Below, piece after piece: positions 8,308-17,641 of a stretch of DNA of 64,000 nt. The stretch lies in assembly GCF_030406405.1 (NCBI RefSeq), contig NZ_JAUEPL010000028.1, positions 1 to 64,000 on the forward strand. Direction: 5' to 3'. Numbering within the stretch: position 1 is the stretch's first letter; each line of letters opens with the position of its first letter. This stretch comes from Streptomyces ficellus (GTDB taxonomy: Bacteria; Actinomycetota; Actinomycetes; Streptomycetales; Streptomycetaceae). A model generated the notes under the pieces. The model did not search any database and was not told the DNA's origin. It saw only the letters and a list, made by a program, of their open reading frames with translations. The position numbers and the translations under genes are program-made.

Positions 8308-9252
8308 TCAGTCGTCCAGAAAGAAGTTGTGCTGCTCCGCCGCCTGTTCGTACCCCTCCAGCCGCAGCTGCGTCCGCTCCGGGTTGGCGTCCGCCATCGC
8401 CTGGAGCACGGAGGCCGCCAGCACCCCCGGCGCCGCGTACGAGTCGAAGACCAGCCGCGACCCCGTCCCGGCGGTCAGCGTCACATCCGCCTCGTCCACC
8501 AGCGGCCCCAGCGTCAGATCGGTGATCAGCGCCACGCGCAGCCCCGTCCTGCGCGCCGCCCGCATCGCGGACAGCGTCTCGTGCGCGTGCCGGGGCATCG
8601 CGAACGCCAGCACCCACGTCCCGCCCGCCTCGCGCGACTGCAACAGCGCGTCATAGGCGACGCTGCCGCCCCGCGTCACCAGGCGTACGTCGGGGTGGAT
8701 GCGCCGCGCCGCGTACGCGAAATACTCCGCCAGCGACACCGAGATGCGCAGACCCAGGACGGTCAGCGGCACCGACGTGGCCAACTCGCGGCCCACGTCG
8801 AGGATCTGGCCCGGATCGGCCACCAGGCGGCGCAGATGCTCCAGGTTCTCGATCTCGGCGTCGATGGCCGCCTGCAACTCATTGCGGCGGATCTCCTCGC
8901 GGGTGTCCGGCGTACCGGCCACCGCGCTCAACGCGATGGGCTGCAACGCCTCCCGCAGCGCGGGGAACCCGCTGTACCCCAGGGACGTCGCGAACCGCGT
9001 CACCGACGGCTGGCTCACCCCCACACGCTCCGCCAGATCCGTGATCGACAGGAACGCGGCCTCGGTGAGGTGGTCGATCATGTACTGGGCGATGCGCCGC
9101 TGCGCGGGGGAGAGCCGGTGGCCGCCGAAGAGCGCCATGACCCGGTCGAGGGGGACGGTGGGGGACTGGGCGGACTCCTCCGCCTCGTCAGGGGACGGTT
9201 TTCCCGGCGTGATCGCAGCCGCCTGCGCGCGTGCCTGCTGCCCTGATGGCAC
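8308..9252 (-). CDS. MurR/RpiR family transcriptional regulator
   Basis: A 314-aa regulator with an N-terminal RpiR-type helix-turn-helix (LAERVGVSQPSVTRFATSLG, about residues 75-95) and a C-terminal SIS sugar-phosphate sensing domain (about 145-280). Family members control sugar, amino-sugar or sialic-acid genes in response to a sugar phosphate. The start is decided by AAGGAGG at 9260-9266, seven bases before the GTG at 9252; an in-frame ATG at 9276 would place that site inside the gene. It diverges from the SpoIIE gene at 9446. No sugar genes sit next to it, so its target is open. Confidence 0.88.
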   Translation of the reverse strand: MPSGQQARAQAAAITPGKPSPDEAEESAQSPTVPLDRVMALFGGHRLSPAQRRIAQYMIDHLTEAAFLSITDLAERVGVSQPSVTRFATSLGYSGFPALREALQPIALSAVAGTPDTREEIRRNELQAAIDAEIENLEHLRRLVADPGQILDVGRELATSVPLTVLGLRISVSLAEYFAYAARRIHPDVRLVTRGGSVAYDALLQSREAGGTWVLAFAMPRHAHETLSAMRAARRTGLRVALITDLTLGPLVDEADVTLTAGTGSRLVFDSYAAPGVLAASVLQAMADANPERTQLRLEGYEQAAEQHNFFLDD

Positions 9253-9445
9253 CGGCGTGCCTCCTTCTCGTCCCACTCGTGCTCAACATAGCTCACCGGA
9301 TCCGGCCACTCCCGGGTCCCGGAATGACCTTGCCACGTCCACCGATGTGCGCGACGGGGCCGCCCGGGAGCATCCTGGCTGTGTGCCCACGGACGGCGCC
9401 GCGCCCGGCGACGCCCGGGCAACCTCCCCTGAGTGAGGCTCGGAC

Positions 9446-12400
9446 ATGCCAGGGAAAGCGCACCACGACGGCCCCCTGCCGGACGGCCCGGCCCTGGAGC
9501 TGGCCGAGGCCACACTGGGCGCCATCGAATCCACCGGCGGATTCGCTGGCGGCGTCTACCTGCGCTCCGGCACCCCGGGGCTGCTGCGGCTCGCCGTGCT
9601 CGCCGGGCTGCCGGCCCGGCTGTTCCACCCCTGGTGGCGCATGCACATCAACCGCCCCTACCCGGTGGCCGAGGCCTACCGCTCCGGCGACGGCATCCAC
9701 CTCGCGGACGCCGAGGACGCGATGCGCCGCTTCCCCCAGCTCATGGCGGGCCTGCCGTTCCCGTTCGGCTCCCTGTACGCGCCGGTGACCGGGGGCGGCG
9801 ACCGGTTCGGCGTGCTGGTGGTGCTGCGCGCGGCCACCCCGGGCCGCCCGGTCGACCTCGGCGACCGGCGCCGGATGCACCACGCGGCGCAGCGGCTCGG
9901 CTCGGCGCTCGCGGACCTGGCCGCCGATGGCGCGCCCGTCAGCTGGGACGACGCGCCGGTCAACGTCCAGCTCCCCGCCGGCACCACCGCGCCGGTGCGG
10001 ATCGGCCACCTCGCCTGGGACCCCGGCACGGGGACCGTCACGACGGACGAGGCACTCCGCACGATCCTCGGCGCGGCCCCGGAGCGGGACCGGGAGCCGG
10101 ACCCGGAGCGGGACCGGGAGTCGGGCTCGGAGCGGGACCGGGAGTCGGGCTCGGAGCGGGACCGGGAGTCGGGCTCGGAGCGGGACCGGGAGCCGGGCCG
10201 GGAGCGGGACCGGGAGCCGGGCTCGGAGGCCGGCCCGTCCGGGTCGCACTCCGGCGCGCACGGCTCGCCCGGCCCGCCCCGGCCGGAGTCCGGCTCACCC
10301 GGCTCGCCCCGCTCCTCTCGGCCGGAGTCCGGCACGCCCGACGCGTCCGGGCCGCCTGGTCCGTCGCGGCCGGACTCCGGTGCGCTCGGTGCGCCCGGCC
10401 CACCCGGATCGTCCAGCTCACCGGGTTCCTCTCGGCCGGACTCCGGCAGGCCCGACGTGTCCGGACCGCCTGGTCCGGCTCGACCGGAGTCCGGTGTGTC
10501 CGGCTCGCGCGGATCATCCCGGCAGGAGTCCGGCATGTCCGGCTCGTGGGGCCGGTCCCGACCGGAGGCCGGTTCGTCCGGCTCGTCCGGCACGGCTCGG
10601 CCGGAGTCCGGCGCGGCTCGGCCGGAGTCCGGCGCGGCCGAGTCGGACGGCTCGCTCGGCACGACGTTCGAGGCGCTCGCCGCGCGGCTCGCGCCGGAGG
10701 ACACGTACGGGCTGTGGACCGTCGCTCGCCGTGTGGCCGCCGCCGAGCGGCCCACGACCCGCCGCATCTGGCTGCGCGGCGATGACGGCCGCCCCTGCCT
10801 CCTGGAGCTCTCCGGCACGGGCCGCGACCCGTCCCCGGGCGGGGCGCCGCACGGCGCGGTGGCGGGCCGGGTCGTCGGGGCCGTGGTGGACGTCGGGACC
10901 GGGCCGGTCGTCGCCGCCGCGGCGGACCGGCTGCCGCGCGGGATCTTCTCGATCGACCGGCTCGGACGGATCACGTTCGTCAGCCGCAGCGCCGAGACGC
11001 TCCTCGGCCGCCCCCGGCCCGAACTCCTCGGACACGACCTGTGGGAAGCCCTGCCCTGGTTCGCGCACCCCGCCTACGAGGACCACTTCCGCGCCGCCCT
11101 GATCTCCGACGAACCCGTGCACTTCCTGGCCCACCGCGCCCCGCAGAAGTGGCTGTCCGTCTCCCTCTACCCCGGCCACGAGGGCCTGACCGTCACCCTC
11201 GCCGGCGCCGAGCAGCCCGCGTACGCGCCCGGATCCGTCGTCTCGCCCGGGGCGGGGCTCGGCTCCCCGGCGGACCGGGCGTCCGTCCTGTACCGCCCCG
11301 TCGCCCTCGCCATCGCGCTCACCGAGGCCGTCACCGCCCGCCAGGTGTCCGCCGTCGTCACCGAGGAACTGCTCCCGGCCTTCGGCGGCCGCCAGCTGGC
11401 CATCTACCTCCTCAACGAGCGGCAGCTCCACCTCGCCTGGGAGACCGGCTTCCCCAAGGGCTTCCTCGACCGTTTCGACGGCGTCGGGCTCGACGCCCGG
11501 CTGCCCGGCGTCGAGACGCTCACCTCCGGCCGCCCCCTGTTCTTCGAGTCCATGCAGCGCCTGGCCGCCGCCTACCCCGGCATCCCCCTGGACGCCCACG
11601 TCGGCGCCCGCGCCTTCCTCCCGCTGATCGCCTCCGGCCGGCCCGTGGGCTCCTGCATCCTCGGCTTCGACCAGCCACGCGGCTTCAGCCCCGAGGAGCG
11701 CACGGTCCTCACCGCCCTCGCCGGCCTGATCGCCCAGGCCCTCCACAGGGCCCGGCGTTACGACTCCGAGTTCGCCCTCGCCCGCGGCCTCCAGGACGCC
11801 CTGCTGCCGCACCGGCTGCCCCGCCTCCCGGACGTCGAGACCGTCGGCCGCTATCTGCCGGGCACCCAGGGCATGGAGGTCGGGGGCGACTGGTACGACG
11901 TCGTGGAGACCGGACGGGGCGGCGGGCTGGCCCTGGTCATCGGCGACGTACAGGGGCACGGTGTCTCGGCCGCCGCCACCATGGGCCAGCTGCGCAGCGC
12001 CCTGCGCGCGTTCGCGCTCAGCGGGCACGACCCGCACGAGGTGATGAGCGGGACCAACCGGCTGCTCATCGACCTCGACGCAGGCCAGTTCGCCAGCTGC
12101 TGCTACGTCGTCCTCGACCCGGCGACCGGCGTCGCGCGGGCCGTGCGCGCCGGGCACCCGCAGCCCCTGCTGCGTCACCCGGACGGCCGAACGGAGGTCC
12201 TGGACCTGCCCGGCGGCGTGGTCCTCGGGGTCGACCCCGAGGCGACGTACCCGGTCACCGAACTGCGGCTCGCGCCCGGTGACGTCCTCGCCCTGTTCAC
12301 CGACGGGCTGGTGGAACAGCCGGGCACCGACATCGACCTCGGTATCGAGCGGCTGCGCGGCACGCTCGCCGGCGTGCGCGGCGGCTCCCTCGCCGACACG

Positions 12401-12532
12401 GCGGACCTGCTCATCCGTGAGGCCAGGGCCGCCACGGACCGGCCCGACGACATCGCGCTGCTCCTCGCCGCCCGGGTGAGCGCGGGGCCGGCCGAGCGCG
12501 GTTGTGCCGACAAGGCCGCCGACCGACCATGA
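9446..12532 (+). CDS. GAF-PAS-GAF-SpoIIE phosphatase with long low-complexity linker
   Basis: A 1028-aa PP2C/SpoIIE phosphatase. An N-terminal GAF-like region (about 10-150) is followed by a linker of about 190 residues made of ERDRESGS-type repeats and then Gly/Pro/Ser-rich sequence (about 211-400). Then come a PAS domain (GIFSIDRLGRITFVS, about 505-600), a GAF domain (about 625-790) and PP2C with GGDWYDVVE, VIGDVQGHG and LFTDGLVEQ. Unlike its neighbours at 346 and 12557 it has no HATPase tail. GAGG precedes the ATG by 7 bp. It is 24 bp from the next phosphatase gene, probably in one operon. Confidence 0.88.
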   Translation: MPGKAHHDGPLPDGPALELAEATLGAIESTGGFAGGVYLRSGTPGLLRLAVLAGLPARLFHPWWRMHINRPYPVAEAYRSGDGIHLADAEDAMRRFPQLMAGLPFPFGSLYAPVTGGGDRFGVLVVLRAATPGRPVDLGDRRRMHHAAQRLGSALADLAADGAPVSWDDAPVNVQLPAGTTAPVRIGHLAWDPGTGTVTTDEALRTILGAAPERDREPDPERDRESGSERDRESGSERDRESGSERDREPGRERDREPGSEAGPSGSHSGAHGSPGPPRPESGSPGSPRSSRPESGTPDASGPPGPSRPDSGALGAPGPPGSSSSPGSSRPDSGRPDVSGPPGPARPESGVSGSRGSSRQESGMSGSWGRSRPEAGSSGSSGTARPESGAARPESGAAESDGSLGTTFEALAARLAPEDTYGLWTVARRVAAAERPTTRRIWLRGDDGRPCLLELSGTGRDPSPGGAPHGAVAGRVVGAVVDVGTGPVVAAAADRLPRGIFSIDRLGRITFVSRSAETLLGRPRPELLGHDLWEALPWFAHPAYEDHFRAALISDEPVHFLAHRAPQKWLSVSLYPGHEGLTVTLAGAEQPAYAPGSVVSPGAGLGSPADRASVLYRPVALAIALTEAVTARQVSAVVTEELLPAFGGRQLAIYLLNERQLHLAWETGFPKGFLDRFDGVGLDARLPGVETLTSGRPLFFESMQRLAAAYPGIPLDAHVGARAFLPLIASGRPVGSCILGFDQPRGFSPEERTVLTALAGLIAQALHRARRYDSEFALARGLQDALLPHRLPRLPDVETVGRYLPGTQGMEVGGDWYDVVETGRGGGLALVIGDVQGHGVSAAATMGQLRSALRAFALSGHDPHEVMSGTNRLLIDLDAGQFASCCYVVLDPATGVARAVRAGHPQPLLRHPDGRTEVLDLPGGVVLGVDPEATYPVTELRLAPGDVLALFTDGLVEQPGTDIDLGIERLRGTLAGVRGGSLADTADLLIREARAATDRPDDIALLLAARVSAGPAERGCADKAADRP
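10078..10645. repeat. Coding repeat: Arg/Glu/Ser then Gly/Pro/Ser-rich linker
   Basis: The first 150 bp are near-perfect 24-27-bp repeats (GAGCGGGACCGGGAGTCGGG and variants). They grade into about 400 bp of degenerate repeats around GGCCGGAGTCCGGC. All keep the reading frame of the phosphatase, and the other frames stay open too, as expected for repeat expansion. Confidence 0.85.
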
Positions 12533-12556
12533 GGAGACGTGAGGAAGGCAGGTGCC

Positions 12557-14962
12557 ATGAGCGCGGTGTACGCGGCCGAGGGTGCCGACTTCCGGGGCCC
12601 CCTCGACGTCACGAAAGCGGCGACGGCCGTACTGGACCCCGACGACATGGTCGTCGGGTGGGGCCCCGCTGCCCACGCGCTGCTGGGCTACCCGCCGCAG
12701 GAAGCGCTGGGCCGCCCCATCGGCAGCTTCGTGGTGGACCGCCCCGGCCACTACCGGCTCGCCGCGCGCCTGCCCGGTGCCGCGCAGGCCCGGCGCCAGG
12801 TGCTCCACATGCGCCACCGGGACGGCCACATCGTCCGGGTGGCGACCGCGACGCTCCCGCTGTCCCACACCGGTACCGGCCCGGCCCGGCTGCTGGCGGT
12901 GGCCGACGCGGACGAGACGGAGCGGTGGGAGGCCCTCCAGTCGATGCTGCGCGGCCTGGTCACCCAGTCACCCGTCGGCCTCGCCATCTACGACAGCGAC
13001 CTGCGCGTCGTATGGACCAACCACGCCCTCTACCGGGAGATGGGCACGACCCAGTACGCCGGACTCGGCCCCGACGAGATGGTCAGCCACGGCGAGATCC
13101 TCTCCGAGGGATACCCGCCCACGCTGGAGCAGACCATGCGCAAGGTGCTCGCCACCGGCGAGCCGGTCATCGACCTCCACTACCGGGGCCGCCCGCCCGT
13201 GGATCCCCACCACGACCACGTCTGGTCCTGCTCGTACTACCGGCTCCAGGACGCGGACGGCGCCCCGCTGGGCGTGTGCGAGGAGACGGTCGACATCACC
13301 GACCGCTACCTCGCCCAGCAGCGACTGGATCTCCTCGTACGGGCCGGCGGCCGGGTCGGCACGTCCCTCGACATGGCCCGTACGGCGCGGGAGCTCTCCG
13401 CCGTCACCGTCCCGCAGTTCGCCGACAGCGTCACCGTCGACCTCATCGACGCCGTCCTGGAGGGCGACCAGCCCACCCCCGGAACGGCGACCGCCCGACG
13501 GGTCGTACGGGTGTGGGCCGGCCCGCCCGGTTCGGCGGCGGACGGCGGGCCCGCCCGGCGCCGACCGGTCGACTACCCGGCCGACTCGCCCCAGGCCCGC
13601 TGCCTGGCCGGTGGCCGGCCCGTACTCGAAAGCCCGGCACCCGGGGAGGGGTCGGGCTCCCGGCTCGCGGTGCCGCTGCGCACCGACGGCACCTCGCTGG
13701 GCGTGGTCACCTTCTGCCGGGACAGCCACCCCGACCCGTTCGGCGCCGAGGACCTGCCCGTCGCCGACGAACTCGTGGCACGCGCCGCCGTCTGCATCGA
13801 CAACGCCCGCCGCTACACCCGCGAGCACGCCGCGGCCCTCACCCTCCAGCGCAGCCTGCTGCCCCGCCACCTGCCGCGGCTGACCGGCGTCGACGTGGCC
13901 CACCGCTACCTGCCCGCGGACAGCGGCGCCGGAGTCGGCGGCGACTGGTACGACGTGATCGCCCTGTCCGGCACCCGCGTCGGGCTCGTCGTCGGCGACG
14001 TGGTCGGCCACGGCGTGCGCGCCGCCGCCACCATGGGCCGGATCCGCACGAGCGTACGAGCGCTCGCCCGCCTCGACCTCGCGCCCGACGAACTCCTCAC
14101 CCGACTCGACGAACTGATCACCCAGGACGCCCACGAACAGGCGGCGGTCCCGGCGGAGACCGACGACGCGGCGCTCGGCGTGACCTGCCTGTACGCCGTG
14201 TACGACCCGGTGACCGGGCGGTGCAGCATGGCCCGCGCGGGTCACCCCCTGCCCTCCGTCGTGGACCCCGTCACCGGTACCGTCACCCACCCCGACCTGC
14301 CCGCCGGACCGCCCCTCGGCCTCGGCGGCCTGCCGTTCGAGAGCGCCGAGTTCACCCTCCCCGAGGGCAGCCTCATCGCCCTGTTCACCGACGGCCTCGT
14401 CCAGGGCCGCGGCCGCGACCGCGACGCCGAGCTGGACGCGCTGCACGCCGTCCTGGCCGAGCACAGGCGCCCGCTGGACGACCTGTGCGACCGGATCGTC
14501 GCCACGCTGCCGCCCGGCCCCGTGGACGACGACGCCGCGCTGCTCCTCGTACGCACCCGCACCCTGGACCGCCACGAGGTGGCCGCCTGGGACCTGGCCG
14601 ACGACCCCGAAGCGGTCGGCCGCGCCCGTGCCCTGGCCACCGGGCAGGTCGGCGCGTGGGGCCTGAACGGCGACCTCGCCTTCACCACCGAACTCGTGGT
14701 CAGCGAACTGGTCACCAACGCCATCCGCTACGCCTCCGGCCCCATCCAGCTGCGCCTGATCCGCGACCGCACCCTCATCTGCGAGGTCTCCGACACCGGC
14801 CACACCTCACCCCACCTGCGGCGCGCGAGCAGCGAGGACGAAGGCGGCCGCGGGCTGTTCCTCATCGCGCAGATGACCCAGCAGTGGGGCACGCGCTACA
14901 CCCCCACCGGCAAGACCATCTGGGCCGAACAGCCGATCCCCCGTGAGCCGATCCCCCCGTGA
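12557..14962 (+). CDS. PAS-PAS-GAF-SpoIIE phosphatase with HATPase domain
   Basis: An 801-aa soluble RsbU-type phosphatase with its own RsbW-like kinase domain. Two PAS domains (about 20-120 and 130-245) lead to GAF (about 255-430), PP2C (GGDWYDVIAL, VVGDVVGHG, LFTDGLVQG; about 455-665) and HATPase (ELVTNAIRYAS, EGGRGLFLIAQ; about 690-795). The PP2C and HATPase parts closely resemble those of the gene at 346, so the two are probable paralogues. GAGGAAGG lies upstream of the ATG at 12557; an in-frame GTG at 12539 has less support. Partner-switching control of a sigma factor is the expected role. Confidence 0.9.
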   Translation: MSAVYAAEGADFRGPLDVTKAATAVLDPDDMVVGWGPAAHALLGYPPQEALGRPIGSFVVDRPGHYRLAARLPGAAQARRQVLHMRHRDGHIVRVATATLPLSHTGTGPARLLAVADADETERWEALQSMLRGLVTQSPVGLAIYDSDLRVVWTNHALYREMGTTQYAGLGPDEMVSHGEILSEGYPPTLEQTMRKVLATGEPVIDLHYRGRPPVDPHHDHVWSCSYYRLQDADGAPLGVCEETVDITDRYLAQQRLDLLVRAGGRVGTSLDMARTARELSAVTVPQFADSVTVDLIDAVLEGDQPTPGTATARRVVRVWAGPPGSAADGGPARRRPVDYPADSPQARCLAGGRPVLESPAPGEGSGSRLAVPLRTDGTSLGVVTFCRDSHPDPFGAEDLPVADELVARAAVCIDNARRYTREHAAALTLQRSLLPRHLPRLTGVDVAHRYLPADSGAGVGGDWYDVIALSGTRVGLVVGDVVGHGVRAAATMGRIRTSVRALARLDLAPDELLTRLDELITQDAHEQAAVPAETDDAALGVTCLYAVYDPVTGRCSMARAGHPLPSVVDPVTGTVTHPDLPAGPPLGLGGLPFESAEFTLPEGSLIALFTDGLVQGRGRDRDAELDALHAVLAEHRRPLDDLCDRIVATLPPGPVDDDAALLLVRTRTLDRHEVAAWDLADDPEAVGRARALATGQVGAWGLNGDLAFTTELVVSELVTNAIRYASGPIQLRLIRDRTLICEVSDTGHTSPHLRRASSEDEGGRGLFLIAQMTQQWGTRYTPTGKTIWAEQPIPREPIPP

Positions 14963-15046
14963 GCCGGTCCCACCGTGACGTTTGCCTCGGTACGGGGCCG
15001 GAAACCCGGGGGGTGGTCCACGACAGGCACGCATGGGAGGCATGTC

Positions 15047-15385
15047 ATGGCAGTGTCCGAACAGATCAGCGACACGCTCTGGAACGAGTTCCACACCGTC
15101 GTCAACATGACCTCGCGCGAGCTGCAGGAGTGGCTGAACGTCGAGTCGGCCGGCGAGGAGACCGAGCAGCTGCCCGACCAGTCCGGAAAGGCCACGGGCC
15201 GCCGGGTCCTGGAGATCCTGGGCAAGCGACGCACGGACCTCACCGAGGACGACGTCAAGGTCATGCAGCGCGTCTGCGAGATCGTCCGGTCGCAGCGCGG
15301 CCCGGACATGGAACCCCAGGCCGGCGGGACCGGATGGCGCCACGGCCTGATGGACATCGGCCACGACCCGCTGAAACCCGTGTAG
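15047..15385 (+). CDS. DUF3140 domain protein
   Basis: A 112-aa hydrophilic protein matching DUF3140: LWNEFHTVVNMTSRELQEWL near the start, KRRTDLTEDDVKVMQRVCEI in the middle and a GTGWRHGLMDIGHDP end. Some relatives are annotated as DNA-binding, but I know of no proven role. GGGAGG sits 7 bp before the ATG at 15047. It lies between a stress phosphatase and a topoisomerase gene in the same direction. Confidence 0.82.
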   Translation: MAVSEQISDTLWNEFHTVVNMTSRELQEWLNVESAGEETEQLPDQSGKATGRRVLEILGKRRTDLTEDDVKVMQRVCEIVRSQRGPDMEPQAGGTGWRHGLMDIGHDPLKPV

Positions 15386-15446
15386 GTCCCGCCCGCCGCC
15401 GTGGGCGCCCGCGCGGATCCTCCAGCGGCCGTCCGAGGAGGATCCG

Positions 15447-16481
15447 TTGCGTCTGTACCACAGCCGCCCCACCGACCCCGGCTACACCCGCGTCCGCCAC
15501 GGGCGCGGTTTCCGCTACCTCGACGTCCACGGCGCACCGCTGCGCGACCCGGCGGCACTGGCCCGTATCAAGGCCCTCGTCATCCCGCCCGCCTGGCGGG
15601 ACGTGTGGATCTGCGCCCGCGCCAACGGCCACCTCCAGGCCGTCGGCACCGACGCCGCCGGGCGCCGCCAGTACCTCTACCACCCGCAGTTCCGCGCCGA
15701 GCAGGAGCAGACCAAGCACGACCACGTCCTCGACGTCGCCGAGGCCCTGCCCGCCGTACGCGAGGCCGTCGAGGGTCACCTCGGCGACCGGGGCCTGACC
15801 CGGCAGCGGGTCCTCGCCACCGCCGTACGCCTGCTCGACCTCGGCTTCTTCCGCATCGGCAGCGACCGCTACACCGAACAGAACAACAGCTACGGCCTGA
15901 CCACCCTGCTGCGGGAACACTCCCGCTGCCAGGCCGGCGCCGTCCTCTTCACGTACACCGGCAAGCACGGCCGGGAGATCGCCCAGACCGTCGCCGACCC
16001 CGCCACCTGCCGCAGCCTCACCGCGCTGATGCGCCGGCGCGGCGGCGGCGAGCGGCTCTTCGCCTACTGGGAGCGCCCCCTGTGGCGCGACGTGACCGGC
16101 GCCGACGTCAACGCCTACCTGAGGGAACTCGCCGGCTTGGAGATCACCGCCAAGGACTTCCGCACCTGGCACGCCACCGTCATGGCCGCCGTCGCCCTCG
16201 CCGTCTCCCAGTCCGTCGCGCACAGCGAGACCGCGCGGCGCCGCGCCATCTCCCGGGCGGCCCGCGAGGTCGCCGAGTACCTCGGCAACACCCCCGCGGT
16301 CTGCCGCGCCTCCTACATCAACCCGCGCGTGATCGAGCTGTACGAGGAGGGCGTCACCGTCGCCGCCGCCCTGCCCCACCTCGGCGACGAGACCCCGTAC
16401 GGCATCCCCGCCACCCAGGGCCTCACCGAGCGGGCCGTCCTGCGGATGCTGCGCACCGGCCACGCGCCCGACACCGTGTGA
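15447..16481 (+). CDS. DNA topoisomerase IB
   Basis: A 344-aa enzyme of the bacterial type IB (poxvirus-like) topoisomerase family, which relaxes supercoils through a 3'-phosphotyrosyl intermediate without ATP. The N-terminal domain has IPPAWRDVWICA and a Gly/His segment (ANGHLQAVGTDAAGR). The catalytic domain shows FRIGSDRYTEQNNSYGLTTL, the TYTGKHGRE stretch and FRTWHAT. The likely nucleophile is the Tyr of RASYINPRVIELYEEG. The start is a TTG supported by GAGGAGG at 15435-15441. The stop codon falls inside a 20-bp tandem repeat. Confidence 0.9.
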   Translation: MRLYHSRPTDPGYTRVRHGRGFRYLDVHGAPLRDPAALARIKALVIPPAWRDVWICARANGHLQAVGTDAAGRRQYLYHPQFRAEQEQTKHDHVLDVAEALPAVREAVEGHLGDRGLTRQRVLATAVRLLDLGFFRIGSDRYTEQNNSYGLTTLLREHSRCQAGAVLFTYTGKHGREIAQTVADPATCRSLTALMRRRGGGERLFAYWERPLWRDVTGADVNAYLRELAGLEITAKDFRTWHATVMAAVALAVSQSVAHSETARRRAISRAAREVAEYLGNTPAVCRASYINPRVIELYEEGVTVAAALPHLGDETPYGIPATQGLTERAVLRMLRTGHAPDTV

Positions 16482-16550
16482 TCACGGCCGGCACCGTGTG
16501 ATTACGGCCGGCACCGTGTGATCACGGCCGGTACCGTGTGATCACGGCCA
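16476..16550. repeat. 20-bp tandem repeat through both stop codons of convergent genes
   Basis: Nearly four copies of GTGTGATCACGGCCGGCACC with one-base variants. The first copy holds the TGA of the topoisomerase (16479-16481) and the last holds the TGA of the convergent dehydrogenase (16542-16544). Each unit contains the palindrome GTGATCAC (GTGATTAC in copy 2). Confidence 0.95.
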
Positions 16551-17288
16551 GGACGGCTCCTTGCGGGGCACCACCACCAGCTCCGACACCGCGCTCCCGG
16601 CCGGCACGGACAGCGCGTACAGCACCGTGTCCGCCACGATGTCCGGGCTCTGCAGCATCGACACGTCCGCGTCCGGGAAGCGCTCCAGGATGAACGGCGT
16701 CTCCATGCCGCCCGCGATGATCCCCGTCACGCCGATGCCCGGGCAGTCGCGCTGCGCCTCCTTGAACAGCGTGTGCGTGAAGGCGCGCAGCCCCGACTTG
16801 CCGGCCGAGTAGGGCCCGGCCTCGGTCCACGTACGGTTCGAGGCGGTGGAGAGGATGTTGACGATGTGGCCGCCGCCACGGGCCACCATCCGGCGGTAGG
16901 TCTCCAGGCACAGGTACATCGGCCCCAGCAGATTGGTGGTGACGACCCGCGTCACCTCCTGCGCCGTCAGGTGCTCGATGGGCTTGGAGACGTCGACGGC
17001 CGCGTTGTTCACCAGGACGTCCACCGACTGGCCGTCCCGGTCCAGCTCCCGGAACACCTCGGCGACCGCGTCCGCGTCCGTGACGTCCAGTTCCACGAAG
17101 CGGGCGTCCCGCCCGTCCTGGGCCAGCTCCTCGCACAGCTCCCGCGCCTGCTCCTTGCGTACGTCCGCGACCAGGACGGACGCACCCGCCCCGGCCAGCC
17201 TCCGGGTGATCGACGCGCCCAGTCCGCGCGCCCCGCCGGTGACCAGCGCCTGCCTGCCCCGAAGGTCGACCCGCACTCCGCTGTCCAT
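16542..17288 (-). CDS. SDR family NAD(P)-dependent oxidoreductase
   Basis: A 248-aa classical short-chain dehydrogenase. It has the nucleotide-binding motif TGGARGLG, LVADVRKE after the second strand, NNAAVD in place of the usual NNAG, and the catalytic triad Ser in ILSTAS with Tyr and Lys in YSAGK. The substrate cannot be read from sequence. GGAGG lies 11 bp before the ATG. The gene converges on the topoisomerase gene and ends in a shared tandem repeat. Confidence 0.88.
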   Translation of the reverse strand: MDSGVRVDLRGRQALVTGGARGLGASITRRLAGAGASVLVADVRKEQARELCEELAQDGRDARFVELDVTDADAVAEVFRELDRDGQSVDVLVNNAAVDVSKPIEHLTAQEVTRVVTTNLLGPMYLCLETYRRMVARGGGHIVNILSTASNRTWTEAGPYSAGKSGLRAFTHTLFKEAQRDCPGIGVTGIIAGGMETPFILERFPDADVSMLQSPDIVADTVLYALSVPAGSAVSELVVVPRKEPSWP

Positions 17289-17641
17289 GCCTTCGCACCT
17301 CCGCCTTCCGTGGTGGTGGACTCACCCCCACTGTGGCGCGCGCCACGACGTTCGGCATGCCGGGCGGTCACTGTGAGCAAGCACACCAGGGGGACAGAAC
17401 TCCAGGTGGCGCAAGGGGTACGCGCACTGCGGCCGTCCCGGGGACAGTCGCCCGGCCATCGGGGCGACGAACCGTCTGCCACCATGGTCGACGCCGCCGA
17501 CGCCCTCTGACCAGGGGCGCGGCAGCAGTCAGATCCGGTGGGTTCGGCCGTGCAGTGCAGCCGTTGTCCCGAGTTTCCGCCGAATTCCGCCATCCGAGTC
17601 CCGTGTCACCGTTCACCGGACTCGTCACCCCGTAACCCACC
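17289..17641. other. 353-bp divergent intergenic region
   Basis: The region between the leftward dehydrogenase and rightward MFS genes must hold both promoters. It contains a perfect palindrome GTGGCGCGCGCCAC at 17333-17346, a candidate regulator site. I see no gene or clear -10/-35 pair. Confidence 0.5.

Noticed and set aside
16476..16550. A CRISPR-like array
   Set aside because: The units are directly adjacent with no spacers, as in a simple tandem repeat.
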